Notes: generated by a model from the sequence alone, not told the origin. A stretch of 64,000 nt of DNA from Streptomyces marincola (GCF_020410765.1 NZ_CP084541.1:6006001-6070000), one strand, 5' to 3'; positions 26,033 through 35,514 are shown, counted from the first letter of the stretch. Numbers and translations are program-made.

Positions 26033-26851
26033 TCAGCCGGGGCTGCGCCAGTCGTGTTCCCGCAGGTGGGACCCGCCCATCGGGCCCATCCGCAGCATCC
26101 CGCCGTCCACGGCCCACGAGGCGCCCGTGACGTACCCGGACCGTTCGCCGGCCAGGAACGCGATCACCTCGGCGACCTCCCGCGCGTCGCCCGGCCGCCC
26201 AAGCGGCACGCCGGGCCGCTCCAGCGTCGTGACGTCCGCGTCCTCCTGGCCCGTCATGGGGGTCGCGATCTCCCCCGGCGCGACCGCGTTCACGCGGATG
26301 CCGTGCTCGGCCAGTTCGAGCGCCATCACCTGCGTCAGCAGGCCGAGCCCGCCCTTCGCCGCGCAGTACGGGGCCGCGCCCACCCGGGGCTGGTGCTCGT
26401 GGACGCTGGTCACGTTGACGATGCGGCCCCCGCCGCCCTGGGCGATCATCCGGCGGGCCGCCCGCTGGGACAGCAGCAGCGGCGCGGTCAGGTTCACGTC
26501 GAGCACGTGCCGCACCGCCGGCAGGTCCACGTCGGTGAACGGAACGGGCGGACTGCCCGTGCCCGCGTTGTTGACCAGCACGTCGAGCCGGCCGAGGCGT
26601 TCGGCGAGCGTGTCCACCACGTCCGCCGCACCCGGCAGGTCAGCCAGGTCCGCCCACGCGGTCTCCGCCCGGCGGCCCGCGGCCCGCACCTCGCGCGCCG
26701 TCCGCTCCGCCGCGGCCTCGTCGCGGTACCAGACGACTCCGATGTCCATGCCGTCCCCCGCCAGCCGGACGGCGCTCGCCCGGCCGATACCGGACTCCGC
26801 CCCCGTCACCAGGGCGACGGGGGCGGGGTGCTGGGCGCGCGACGCTGTCAC
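26033..26851 (-). CDS. SDR family oxidoreductase (glucose-1-dehydrogenase-like)
   Basis: A 272-residue classical SDR. It has VTGAESGIGRASAVRLA, DVLVNNAGTGSPPVP, the catalytic NVTSVHEHQPRVGAAPYCAAK (Ser, Tyr, Lys) and VNAVAPGEIATPMTGQED. The C-terminal stretch YVTGASWAVDGGMLRMGPMG is standard for the glucose-dehydrogenase-like group. The GTG start at 26849-26851 overlaps the DUF2795 stop (GTGA), so the two genes are translationally coupled. Confidence 0.83.
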   Translation of the reverse strand: MTASRAQHPAPVALVTGAESGIGRASAVRLAGDGMDIGVVWYRDEAAAERTAREVRAAGRRAETAWADLADLPGAADVVDTLAERLGRLDVLVNNAGTGSPPVPFTDVDLPAVRHVLDVNLTAPLLLSQRAARRMIAQGGGGRIVNVTSVHEHQPRVGAAPYCAAKGGLGLLTQVMALELAEHGIRVNAVAPGEIATPMTGQEDADVTTLERPGVPLGRPGDAREVAEVIAFLAGERSGYVTGASWAVDGGMLRMGPMGGSHLREHDWRSPG

Positions 26852-27036
26852 TCGAACATCGCCTTCTCGACGTCGTTCGGGCCGTCGAAGCGGTCGCCCG
26901 GCATCGCGGCGATCTTCTTGACCAGCCGCTTGTCGGCGCCGTTGCGCTTCGCCGTCTCGACCAGGTCCGGCTTGTCCGCCGGGTAGCTGGTGTTCTTCAG
27001 GGCCTTCTGCACCTCGATGGGATTGGCCTTCGCCAT
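26848..27036 (-). CDS. DUF2795 family small protein
   Basis: A 62-residue basic protein with the DUF2795 pattern: an N-terminal helix IEVQKALKNTSYPADKPDL, a second helix with NGADKRLVKKIAAMP, and the closing F-DGPNDVEKAMF. Proteins of this family are winged-helix-like and often lie next to stress genes; function unknown. The start is the ATG at 27034-27036 after GGGAGGA. It is the first gene of a two-gene unit with the SDR. Confidence 0.85.
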   Translation of the reverse strand: MAKANPIEVQKALKNTSYPADKPDLVETAKRNGADKRLVKKIAAMPGDRFDGPNDVEKAMFE

Positions 27037-27417
27037 CGTGTCCTCCCGTTCTCTCGGCGTGTCCGCATAACGGATGACGCCGACCGTGTACCCGACGGTG
27101 TCCCGAGGCATGCGCGGCCGAGCCGCCCGGCTCGCGGGCGCCAGGGCCGCCCGCGCCACCCGGCCGGGGCGTGCTCCGTTTCCGCAGGTCACACGCCACC
27201 CCGAGCGCCCGGGCGCGCGCGGCGCGAGCCGCGTATGCGGTGGCGCGCCCCCGCGTGACCCGCCCGTCACGCGCTGGGGCCCGCGGCGAAGCGCCGTGCG
27301 CATACCGGACGCGGGGCGCTCCGTCCCCCAGGGGCGCGTTATCCCGGACGCGGTGCCGGGTACCCGGCACGCGCCCCGCGCACGGCGCGCGGCGTTCACG
27401 ACGCGACGGAGGTGGCC
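27037..27417. other. Divergent intergenic region, no gene seen
   Basis: 381 bases between the DUF2795 gene (minus) and the GH31 gene (plus). I see no convincing reading frame. It holds a SigB/F-type promoter candidate for the minus strand (27088-27113) and a weaker one for the plus strand: GTTA at 27338-27341, 16 bases, GGGTAC at 27358-27363. The remainder is simple GC-rich sequence. Confidence 0.5.
27088..27113 (-). promoter_or_regulatory. SigB/F-type promoter candidate
   Basis: On the minus strand, GCAT (27110-27113), 16 bases, GGGTAC (27088-27093) fits GNNT-N14-16-GGGTAY. It is about 50 bases upstream of the DUF2795 start. Confidence 0.5.
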
Positions 27418-29421
27418 ATGGCGGAGACCGACCCGTACGCGGCGGCCGAGCCGACGCCCGACGGCCGGCACCTGCGCGTCACCCTGGGCTCCGGCCGCAC
27501 GCTCACCCTCGCCTGCACCGTGCCCGTCGAGGGCGTGCTGCGGCTGCGCGAGGCCGGCCGCAGCGGCGCGCCGGAGTACGGGACCCCGCTGCTGCGCGAC
27601 CTGCCGGACCCACCGGCCCGCGTGACGGGCGAACCCGGCGGCGCCCGCATCACCGGGCCGGGCGTCGACGCGGTGTGGCGCGGCGGGCAGGGCCTGGCGT
27701 TCGGCGCCTACCGGCGGTTCGCCGACCCCGAGGCCGACACCGTGCCGTTCCTGGCAGGACGCGAGGAGCCCACCCGGGAGCACCCCGCCGGCCGCTGGGT
27801 GGAGACCGTCCACCTGGCCCCGGACGCGGCCGTCTACGGCGGCGGCGAGAGCTACCAGGGCATCGACCTGCGCGGCCGGCACCGCAGGCTGCGCAACACC
27901 GAGGAGAACCGGGCCGCGGGCCGCGACACCGCCTATCTCAACGTCCCGTTCCTGTGGTCGGACGCCGGCTGGGGGCTGTACGCGCACACCGGCGGCACCG
28001 TCGAGGCCGACCTGGGCGCCACCCACTCCGAGGCCGCCGCCGTGCGGATCGCAGGCGAAAGCCCTGACCTGTTCCTCATCTCCGGCGACGCCCCCACCAT
28101 CCTGCGCCGCTACCAGGCGCTCACCGGCCGCTCCCGCACCCTGCCCGAATGGGCCTTCGGCGTGTGGATGAGCCGTTCCTCCTACTTCACGGCCGGGGAA
28201 GTGGTCGACACGGTCGACGAACTCCGGGCCGCCGACTGCCCCGTCGACGTCATCCACGTCGACGAGTGGCTTGAGGAGGCCGTGCTGTACGACGCCGCCT
28301 GGAGCTCAGGGCCCGACCGGGCCCGCTTCCCCGCCGGCTGGACCTCCGCGCTGCGCGAACGCGGCGTGCGGGCCAGCCTGTGGATCAACCCGTACATCAG
28401 GCGCGGCAGCCCGCTCGCCGCACGTCTTGAGGACCTCGGCTACCTGGTCGGGGACGCCGCCGGCCGCCCGGTGCCCGTCGAGAACAACCCCGACTGCCTC
28501 GTCGTCGACTTCACGCACGCCGAGGCCAGGGCCTGGTGGTCGGCGCGCCTGAGCCACACCATCGAGGAGGAGGGCAACGCGGCCGTGCTGGCCGACTTCG
28601 GCGAGGAGGTCCCCGTGACGGCCGTCTTCGCCGACGGCACCACGGGCGAGGAGCGCCGCAACAGCTACGGGCTCATCTACCAGGACGCGGTCCGCGAGAC
28701 CGGCCTCGCGGCCAGGGCGGGCGACTTCGCGGCCATCGCGCGCTCGGGCACCGCGGGCTCGCAGCGCGACCCCGCGCACTGGGCCGGCGACCTGCCGTCC
28801 ACCTGGAGCGGACTGGTCTCCACGCTGCGCGCCCTGCTGTCCCTGTCGCTCAGCGGCGTGTCCCTGGTCACCCACGACGCGGGCGGCTACTGGACCCCCG
28901 CCTCCTACCGCGCCGCGCAGGAGCAGCGCGCCACGATGACACCGGGCGCCGCGCCCGTCGACGTCGATCCGGAACTGTACGGCCGGTGGGCGCAATGGGC
29001 CGTGTTCTCGCCGCTCACCCGCTTCCACGGCGTGGGCCGCCGCGAGCCGACCGCCTACCCCGAGCCGGTGCGCTCGGCCGTCATCGCGGCCTGCCGGCTG
29101 CGCCGGCGGATGCGCCCCTACCTCGCGCGGTCCGCGGACAGCGACCTGCCGCTGATGCGGCCGATGCCGCTGGCGTTCCCCGGGGACCGCGCGGCCCGCG
29201 ACGCCGGCCTCCAGTACCTGCTGGGGCCCGACGTGCTGGTCGCGCCCGTGCTCGAACCCGGCGGGCGGCGCGCGCTGTGGGCGCCGCCGGGGGAGTGGGA
29301 GCCGCTGCTCGGCGCCCCGCCGCTCACCGGCCCGGGCTGGCGCGAGGTGCGGTGCGCCCCCGACCAGTTCCCCGCGTGGGTGCGGGCCGGAAGCGGCGGG
29401 GCGGTGGGGCTCGGCGGCTGA
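27418..29421 (+). CDS. Glycoside hydrolase family 31 (alpha-glucosidase/alpha-xylosidase-like)
   Basis: A 667-residue cytosolic GH31 enzyme with no signal peptide. The N-terminal beta-sandwich has VYGGGESYQGIDLRG. The TIM barrel has VIHVDEWLEE, the nucleophile in VLADFGEEVP (Asp393) and the acid/base in WAGDLPSTWSG (Asp458). The C-terminus has DAGLQYLLGPDVLVAPVLE. Sequence around the nucleophile (DFGE) resembles YicI-type alpha-xylosidases more than maltase-type enzymes (DMNE), so alpha-xyloside or a related linkage is the likely target. The ATG at 27418 follows GGAGGT. Confidence 0.85.
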   Translation: MAETDPYAAAEPTPDGRHLRVTLGSGRTLTLACTVPVEGVLRLREAGRSGAPEYGTPLLRDLPDPPARVTGEPGGARITGPGVDAVWRGGQGLAFGAYRRFADPEADTVPFLAGREEPTREHPAGRWVETVHLAPDAAVYGGGESYQGIDLRGRHRRLRNTEENRAAGRDTAYLNVPFLWSDAGWGLYAHTGGTVEADLGATHSEAAAVRIAGESPDLFLISGDAPTILRRYQALTGRSRTLPEWAFGVWMSRSSYFTAGEVVDTVDELRAADCPVDVIHVDEWLEEAVLYDAAWSSGPDRARFPAGWTSALRERGVRASLWINPYIRRGSPLAARLEDLGYLVGDAAGRPVPVENNPDCLVVDFTHAEARAWWSARLSHTIEEEGNAAVLADFGEEVPVTAVFADGTTGEERRNSYGLIYQDAVRETGLAARAGDFAAIARSGTAGSQRDPAHWAGDLPSTWSGLVSTLRALLSLSLSGVSLVTHDAGGYWTPASYRAAQEQRATMTPGAAPVDVDPELYGRWAQWAVFSPLTRFHGVGRREPTAYPEPVRSAVIAACRLRRRMRPYLARSADSDLPLMRPMPLAFPGDRAARDAGLQYLLGPDVLVAPVLEPGGRRALWAPPGEWEPLLGAPPLTGPGWREVRCAPDQFPAWVRAGSGGAVGLGG

Positions 29422-29468
29422 ACGGCCGGCCGCGGCGGCCCGGGCCGGCCCGCGCGGCCGGCCGTTCA
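29419..29468. terminator. Bidirectional hairpin terminator
   Basis: A perfect 16-bp inverted repeat, TGAACGGCCGGCCGCG (29419-29434) and CGCGGCCGGCCGTTCA (29453-29468), with an 18-base loop. It lies between the convergent GH31 and MeaB genes and starts at the GH31 stop codon. Confidence 0.65.
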
Positions 29469-29485
29469 GCCGGCCCGCGGCCGGC

Positions 29486-30508
29486 TCAGCGGCCGGCCTC
29501 GCCCTGCCCGCCGGCGGGCCCCTCCGACTCCCGGAACGCCGCCACCAGCCGCTCGGCCGCCAGCGTCGCCGTCAGGGTGCCGCGCCTGACCTGCTCCTCC
29601 ACGCGCGGCGCCAGGTCTTGCACCGTGGGATGCCGGCGCAGCCCGTTGAGCAGGTGGTCGCGGACCATCGACCAGACCCAGTCCACCTGCTGGTCGCGCC
29701 GCTTCGCCGCCAGCCTGCCGGTCGCCTCCAGCGTCTCCCGGTGCCGCTCAAGCCGCTCCCACACGGTTTCCAGACCGGCCCGCTCCAGCGCGCTGCACGT
29801 GAGCACCGGAGGCGTCCAGCCCTCCTCCGCGGGGTGCAGCATCCGCAGCGCCCCCGCCAGCTCCCTGGCCGCGGCCCGCGCCTCGCGCTCGTGCGGCCCG
29901 TCGGCCTTGTTCACCGCGATGACGTCGGCCAGTTCGAGCACGCCCTTCTTGATGCCCTGGAGCTGGTCGCCGGTGCGGGCCAGGCTCAGCAGCAGGAACG
30001 AGTCGACCATCCCGGCCACCGTCGTCTCCGACTGGCCCACCCCGACGGTCTCCACCAGCACCACGTCGTAGCCGGCCGCCTCCATGACGACGATGCTCTC
30101 CCTGGTGGCCTTCGCGACCCCGCCGAGCGTCCCCGCGCTCGGCGAGGGCCGCACGAACGCCGCCGGGTCGACGGACAGCCGTTCCATCCGCGTCTTGTCG
30201 CCCAGGATCGACCCGCCGGTCCGCGTCGAGGACGGGTCGACCGCGAGGACCGCGACCCGGTGCCCGCGCGCCGTCAGCATGCTGCCGAACGCGTCGATGA
30301 ACGTCGACTTGCCGACTCCGGGCACCCCGCTGACGCCCACCCGGCGCGAGCGCCCCGCGTGCGGCAGCAGGTCGAGCAGCAGCCGCTGCGCCAGCTCCTG
30401 GTGGTCGGGACGCGTCGACTCCACCAGCGTGATGGCGCGCGCCACATGGGACCTTGAGCCGGCCAGCACGCCCTTGGCGTACGCCTCGATGTCGATGGTG
30501 CGTGGCAT
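29486..30508 (-). CDS. meaB: Methylmalonyl-CoA mutase-associated GTPase MeaB (ArgK)
   Basis: A 340-residue G3E-family GTPase. It has the P-loop GVSGVPGVGKSTFID, the Mg/switch motif VDPSSTRTGGSILGDKTRM, VETVGVGQSETTV, and the base-specifying VIAVNKADG. MeaB protects and reloads the cobalamin cofactor of methylmalonyl-CoA mutase. It lies 11 bases downstream of mutB on the same strand, the standard order. The C-terminal helical tail for dimerisation is present. Confidence 0.93.
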   Translation of the reverse strand: MPRTIDIEAYAKGVLAGSRSHVARAITLVESTRPDHQELAQRLLLDLLPHAGRSRRVGVSGVPGVGKSTFIDAFGSMLTARGHRVAVLAVDPSSTRTGGSILGDKTRMERLSVDPAAFVRPSPSAGTLGGVAKATRESIVVMEAAGYDVVLVETVGVGQSETTVAGMVDSFLLLSLARTGDQLQGIKKGVLELADVIAVNKADGPHEREARAAARELAGALRMLHPAEEGWTPPVLTCSALERAGLETVWERLERHRETLEATGRLAAKRRDQQVDWVWSMVRDHLLNGLRRHPTVQDLAPRVEEQVRRGTLTATLAAERLVAAFRESEGPAGGQGEAGR

Positions 30509-30519
30509 GTCCCCGGTCT

Positions 30520-32724
30520 CTACAGGTCGTCGTGGCCGAGCCCGGCGGCAACGGTCGTCAGCAGGTCGAAGGCCGCGTCCGGGATCACCGTGCCGGGCGG
30601 GAACACCGCCGCCGCGCCCGCCTCGTGCAGCGCCGCCACGTCCTGCGGCGGGATCACGCCGCCCACCACGATGGTGATGTCCTCCCGGCCCTCCCGCGCC
30701 AGCTCCGCGCGCAGCGCGGGCACCAGCGTCAGGTGCCCGGCGGCGAGCGAGGAGACGCCCACGATGTGCACGTCCGCCTCCACGGCCTGCCGCGCCACCT
30801 CGGCCGGCGTCTGGAACAGCGGGCCCACGTCCACGTCGAAGCCGAGGTCGGCGAACGCCGAGGCGATCACCTTCTGGCCGCGGTCGTGCCCGTCCTGGCC
30901 CATCTTGGCCACCAGGATGCGCGGGCGCCGGCCCTCGGCCTCCTCGAACCGCGCCACCAGCTCCCGGGTGCGGCCGACCCCGGGCGAGCCCTGCGCTTCC
31001 TGCCGGTACACACCGGAGATGGTACGGATCTGCGCCGAGTGCCGCCCGAACACCTTCTCCAACGCGTCCGAGATCTCCCCGACCGTCGCCTTCGCCCGGG
31101 CCGCGTCCACCGCGAGCGTCAGCAGGTTGCCTTCGAGACCGGTCTTGGAGCCGGACGCGCCCGCCGCGGCCGTCAGGGCGTCGAGCGCGGCCAGGCAGCG
31201 CTCCTCGTCCCGCTCCTCGCGCAGCCGCCGCAGCTTGTCCACCTGCCGTGCGCGCACCGCCGAGTTGTCCACGGCCCGCACGTCGATCCGCTCGTCGGTG
31301 TCGACCCGGTACATGTTCACGCCGATGACCGGCTGGCGGCCCGAGTCGATGCGCGCCTGCGTCCTGGCCGCCGCCTCCTCCACCCGCAGCTTCGGCAGCC
31401 CCGCGTCGATCGCCTTGGCCATCCCGCCGGCCGCCTCCACCTCCTCGATGTGCTGCCAGGCCCGCCGCGCCAGGTCGTGCGTGAGCCGTTCCACGTACGC
31501 GCTGCCGCCCCACGGGTCGATCACCCGGCACGTCCCCGACTCCTGCTGGAGCAGGATCTGCGTGTTGCGGGCGATGCGCGCCGAGAAGTCGGTCGGCAGG
31601 GCCAGCGCCTCGTCCAGCGCGTTCGTGTGCAGCGACTGGGTCTGCCCCTGCGCCGCCGCCATCGCCTCCACGCAGGTCCTGGTGACGTTGTTGAACACGT
31701 CCTGCGCCGTCAGCGACCAGCCCGAGGTCTGCGAATGCGTCCGCAGCGACATCGACTTGGGGTTCTTCGGCTCGAACCGCCGCACCAGCTTCGCCCACAG
31801 CAGCCGCGCCGCGCGCAGCTTGGCGATCTCCATGAAGTAGTTCATGCCGATCGCCCAGAAGAACGACAGCCGGGGCGCGAACGCGTCCACGTCGAGCCCC
31901 GCGGCCAGCCCGGCCCGCAGGTACTCCACGCCGTCGGCCAGCGTGTAGGCCAGTTCGAGGTCGGCCGTCGCACCGGCCTCCTGGATGTGGTAGCCGGAGA
32001 TCGAGATGGAGTTGTACCGCGGCATCCGCCGCGAGGTGAACGCGAAGATGTCGGAGATGATCCGCATCGACGGCTGCGGCGGGTAGATGTAGGTGTTGCG
32101 GACCATGAACTCCTTGAGGATGTCGTTCTGGATCGTCCCCGCGAGCTTGTCCGGCGCCACCCCCTGCTCCTCGGCCGCCACGATGTACAGCGCGAGCACG
32201 GGCAGCACCGCGCCGTTCATCGTCATCGACACGCTCATCCGGTCGAGCGGGATGCCGTCGAACAGCTGGCGCATGTCGTAGATCGAGTCGATCGCCACGC
32301 CCGCCATGCCGACGTCGCCCGTCACCCGCGGGTGGTCGCTGTCGTAGCCGCGGTGCGTCGGCAGGTCGAACGCGACCGACAGGCCCTTCTGACCGGCCGC
32401 CAGGTTCCGCCGGTAGAAGGCGTTCGACTCCTCGGCCGTCGAGAACCCCGCGTACTGCCGCACCGTCCACGGCTGGTTCACGTACATCGTCGGGTAGGGG
32501 CCGCGCAGGTAGGGCGCCACGCCCGGGTAGGTGCCGAGGAAGTCGACGCCCTCCAGGTCCTCGGCCGTGTACAGCGGCTTGACCGCGATGCCCTCGGGCG
32601 TCTCCCACACCAGGTCGTCGGCGCCCTGCCCGGCCTCCTCCTCGACCCGCTGCCGCCACGCCGCCGCGGTGCCGCCGCCCGTGCCCGGGCCGAGGCCGAT
32701 CCGGGTGAAGTCGGGGATCTCCAT
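30520..32724 (-). CDS. mutB: Methylmalonyl-CoA mutase large (alpha) subunit
   Basis: A 734-residue adenosylcobalamin-dependent mutase converting methylmalonyl-CoA to succinyl-CoA in propionate and odd-chain metabolism. The barrel has QPWTVRQYAGFSTAEESNAFY and the substrate-site region QTSGWSLTAQDVFNNVTRTC. The C-terminal cobalamin domain has KMGQDGHDRGQKVIA, containing the D-x-H-x-x-G ligand motif. I prefer the ATG at 32722-32724, overlapping the mutA stop as TGATG, over the adjacent GTG. GGGAG is 7 bases upstream of that ATG. Confidence 0.94.
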   Translation of the reverse strand: MEIPDFTRIGLGPGTGGGTAAAWRQRVEEEAGQGADDLVWETPEGIAVKPLYTAEDLEGVDFLGTYPGVAPYLRGPYPTMYVNQPWTVRQYAGFSTAEESNAFYRRNLAAGQKGLSVAFDLPTHRGYDSDHPRVTGDVGMAGVAIDSIYDMRQLFDGIPLDRMSVSMTMNGAVLPVLALYIVAAEEQGVAPDKLAGTIQNDILKEFMVRNTYIYPPQPSMRIISDIFAFTSRRMPRYNSISISGYHIQEAGATADLELAYTLADGVEYLRAGLAAGLDVDAFAPRLSFFWAIGMNYFMEIAKLRAARLLWAKLVRRFEPKNPKSMSLRTHSQTSGWSLTAQDVFNNVTRTCVEAMAAAQGQTQSLHTNALDEALALPTDFSARIARNTQILLQQESGTCRVIDPWGGSAYVERLTHDLARRAWQHIEEVEAAGGMAKAIDAGLPKLRVEEAAARTQARIDSGRQPVIGVNMYRVDTDERIDVRAVDNSAVRARQVDKLRRLREERDEERCLAALDALTAAAGASGSKTGLEGNLLTLAVDAARAKATVGEISDALEKVFGRHSAQIRTISGVYRQEAQGSPGVGRTRELVARFEEAEGRRPRILVAKMGQDGHDRGQKVIASAFADLGFDVDVGPLFQTPAEVARQAVEADVHIVGVSSLAAGHLTLVPALRAELAREGREDITIVVGGVIPPQDVAALHEAGAAAVFPPGTVIPDAAFDLLTTVAAGLGHDDL

Positions 32725-34619
32725 CACGCCACTCCCATGAGGTCGAGAACCGAGGACAGGACGGCGACCGCGTCACAGCCCACGAACACGTAGTCGTCCA
32801 CGCCCGCCCGCTCCCAGGAGTCCCCGTGCTCGCCGGGCCGCCCGGCGAGGAACACCCGGCGCGCCCCCGCCCCCTTGAGCGCCGCGGCCACGCCGGCCGC
32901 CCGCTCGGCGTACATCGCGTCACTCGAGCACAGGCACGCCACCTCGGTGCCCGCGGCCCGCAGGGCCGCGCCGGCCGAGTCCTTGTCAACCGACTCCGGT
33001 TCGTGCACCGGCTCGATGCCGGCCGCCTGGAACAGGTTGGCCGCGAACGTCGCCCGCGCCGTGTGCGCGGCGGGCGTGCCGAGCGCCGCGAGCAGCACCC
33101 GGGGCTTGGCGCCCGTCGCGGCCAGGTGCGCGTCGCTGCGCGCCCGCAGCACCTCGAACGCCTCGTCCCGCCGCACCCGGGGCAGGCCGCCGCTCAGCGG
33201 CTCGGGGGCCGCGGCCCGCCGCACCTCGCGCTCCACGAGCGAGGGGAACTCGCTCACGCCCGTCACCGGCTCCCGGCGCGTGGCGAGCCGCGCCGACCTC
33301 TCCCGCCACGTGGCGGCGAGCCGTTCCCCGACCAGGCCGGAGGCGAGCGCCTCGGCCTGCCCGCCGGCGCCCATCAGCTCCTGGAAGAAGGCCCACCCGG
33401 CTTCCGCGAGGTCGGCCGTCAGCTCCTCCACGTACCACGAGCCGCCCGCGGGGTCGATGACCCGCGCCAGGTGCGACTCGGCCATGAGCACGGTCGAGGT
33501 GTTGCGCGCGATGCGCCGGGAGAACGCGTCGGGCAGCCCGAGTTCGTGGTCGAACGGCAGCACCGTCACCGCGTCCGCGCCGCCCGTGCCCGCGGCCAGG
33601 CAGGCCACGGTGGTGCGCAGCATGTTCACCCACGGGTCGCGCCGCGTCATCATCACCGGCGAGGTCACCGCGTGCTGGCGCTGCGCGCGCGCGTGCGGCG
33701 CGACGCCGCACACCTCGGCGACCCGCGCCCACAGGCGCCTGGCGGCCCTGAACTTGGCGATGGTGAGGAACTGGTCGGCGGTGGCCGCGTACCGGAACTC
33801 CAGCTGGCGGGCCGCCGCGTCGAGCGGCAGGCCGGCCTCGGTGAGGTCGTGCAGGTACGCCACCGCCGTGGCCAGCGAGCAGCCCAGCTCCTGGGCGGCG
33901 GAGCCGCCCGCCTCGTGGTAGGGCAGCGCGTCCACGCCGACGGCCGTCAGCTTCGGGTACGCGCGGTGGCACAGCTCCGCGAGCTCCGCGGCCTCGGCCG
34001 AGGCCGCGGCCAGCCCGGTGGCGTCCCCCGTGCGGGCCACGACGGCCAGCGGGTCGGCGCCGAGGTGGCCGAGCGCGTCGCCCGGCGCCACGCCGCGGTC
34101 CGCGAGGAGCCGCAGCAGCTCGCGCGCGGCGGGGCCGGTCTCGGGACCCGCGTCGAGCACCACGGGCGCGAGGTCGAGGTGGACGCCGGCCAGCGCCTTC
34201 TCCATGCCGCTCACCGGCAGCCCGGCCGCGCCGACGGCCAGCCACAGCGACGTGGCGCCGTTCTCCAGGTCGGTGAGGGCGGCCTCGTTGGCGCGGGCGG
34301 GATCCGGGTCGTTGTGCCACGGGCGCACGTCCCAGCCGGTGACCGCGGTCCCCCGCGCCCGGCCGCCGCGCACGAACGGCGCGAAGCCCGGATATCCCGG
34401 GTATGCGGCCTCGGCCCCGCCGTCCTCCGCCGTGTACAGCGGGCGCGTGACGAGCCCGTCGCCGAGCCGGGTCGCCAGCTTCCGCTCGGCGTCCGGCCCG
34501 GCGAGGTCGCCCCGCCCGGCCTTGCGGAGCACGCCCGCCACCAGGTCCTGCCACTGTTCGCGCGTCACCGCGGGGAACTCTGCGGCCAGGAGGAGTTCCT
34601 CATCACTCATGCCCGTCAT
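32724..34619 (-). CDS. mutA: Methylmalonyl-CoA mutase small (beta) subunit
   Basis: A 631-residue homolog of the large subunit. It has DVRPWHNDPDPARANEAALT and VNMLRTTVACLAAGTGGADA in the barrel. The C-terminal domain keeps the fold (VLLAALGTPAAHTARATFAA) but lacks the D-x-H-x-x-G cobalamin motif, as expected for the non-catalytic subunit. The start is uncertain among GTG 34640, ATG 34619 and ATG 34610, none with a clear ribosome site. I chose 34619. First gene of the mutA-mutB-meaB operon. Confidence 0.9.
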   Translation of the reverse strand: MTGMSDEELLLAAEFPAVTREQWQDLVAGVLRKAGRGDLAGPDAERKLATRLGDGLVTRPLYTAEDGGAEAAYPGYPGFAPFVRGGRARGTAVTGWDVRPWHNDPDPARANEAALTDLENGATSLWLAVGAAGLPVSGMEKALAGVHLDLAPVVLDAGPETGPAARELLRLLADRGVAPGDALGHLGADPLAVVARTGDATGLAAASAEAAELAELCHRAYPKLTAVGVDALPYHEAGGSAAQELGCSLATAVAYLHDLTEAGLPLDAAARQLEFRYAATADQFLTIAKFRAARRLWARVAEVCGVAPHARAQRQHAVTSPVMMTRRDPWVNMLRTTVACLAAGTGGADAVTVLPFDHELGLPDAFSRRIARNTSTVLMAESHLARVIDPAGGSWYVEELTADLAEAGWAFFQELMGAGGQAEALASGLVGERLAATWRERSARLATRREPVTGVSEFPSLVEREVRRAAAPEPLSGGLPRVRRDEAFEVLRARSDAHLAATGAKPRVLLAALGTPAAHTARATFAANLFQAAGIEPVHEPESVDKDSAGAALRAAGTEVACLCSSDAMYAERAAGVAAALKGAGARRVFLAGRPGEHGDSWERAGVDDYVFVGCDAVAVLSSVLDLMGVA

Positions 34620-34884
34620 GGTGGCAGAAGGGAAGGACACCCGCAGGAGTCGTCGGTCTCTCTGTCAACTCCACGGGCGCGGGCGCGCGGTTCTCCCGGT
34701 ACCGCTCGACGTCCCGCCGCCGCGCCGAGACGCAGGTCGGACGGGCCGCGCAGCCGCTCCCGCGCCCCGCGCGCGCCCACCCGCGCGCCCCACCCCCTAC
34801 CCACCCCTCACCTGTGCGCGGTCCCGCCGTCCGCCCCCTGCCTCCCGCTGCCTGCCGCCGTGTTCCCGCCCCGTCGGTCCGTGC

Positions 34885-35514
34885 TCAGCCGCCGGACCGC
34901 ACGACGCGCGAGCAGCGCGCCCGTGAGGCGGCGACCAGCCCGGCGTTCGGCACGTCGTTGCCGTCGATCCAGGCGCGCGCGGCCTCCCGGGTGCGGCCGT
35001 GGCCGGTGTGGCGGAGCATCAGCCGGGCGTCGCGCACCTCCTCGCCCGCGTCCACGTACCACACCTCGTCCATCAGGGCGTGCGCCTCGCGCCAGCCGGG
35101 CAGATCGCAGGCGAGGTAGTTCCCCTCGGTGACGATCAGCCAGGCCCCGGGCGGCACCAGGTGCCGCGCGGCGACCGGCTCGTCGAGGTCGCGGTCGAAG
35201 TCGGGCACGTAGACCCCGGTCGCGGCGGCGCCATCGCCCGCCGAGGTGAGCCGCCGCAGCAGGGCGACGTATCCCCGGACGTCGAAGCTCGGTTCCGAGC
35301 CCTTGCGGGACCGCAGCCCGAGCCGGTCGAGCTGCGCGTTGGAGAGGTGGAAGCCGTCGAGCGGTACGTAGGCCGCCTCATCGCCCAGGGCGCCGGCCAG
35401 GGCGCGGGCGAGCGTGGACTTGCCCGCGCCCGGCGGCCCCGCGAGGCCGAGCACGGAACGCCGTCCGGCCCGCCGCAGGCCGCGGGCGTCCGCGGTCAGC
35501 GCGTCGAGATCCAT
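34885..35514 (-). CDS. Nucleoside/nucleotide kinase family protein (PanK/uridine-kinase-like)
   Basis: A 209-residue P-loop kinase. It has VLGLAGPPGAGKSTLARALA, then VPLDGFHLSNAQLDRLGLRSRKG, PDFDRDLDEPVA and IVTEGNYLACDLPGW. These match the phosphoribulokinase/uridine kinase/CoaA superfamily, in the subgroup related to YfdG-like or fructose-kinase-like proteins. The substrate cannot be told from sequence. It is a stand-alone gene 27 bases from the DNA ligase gene, same strand. Confidence 0.8.
   Translation of the reverse strand: MDLDALTADARGLRRAGRRSVLGLAGPPGAGKSTLARALAGALGDEAAYVPLDGFHLSNAQLDRLGLRSRKGSEPSFDVRGYVALLRRLTSAGDGAAATGVYVPDFDRDLDEPVAARHLVPPGAWLIVTEGNYLACDLPGWREAHALMDEVWYVDAGEEVRDARLMLRHTGHGRTREAARAWIDGNDVPNAGLVAASRARCSRVVRSGG

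Noticed and set aside
27338..27363. GTTA-N16-GGGTAC upstream of the GH31 gene
   Set aside because: The fourth base of the -35 does not fit GNNT; mentioned as weak support but not listed as a promoter.
30454..32793. A 779-codon open frame on the plus strand
   Set aside because: Antisense to mutB and part of meaB, whose motifs are unmistakable.
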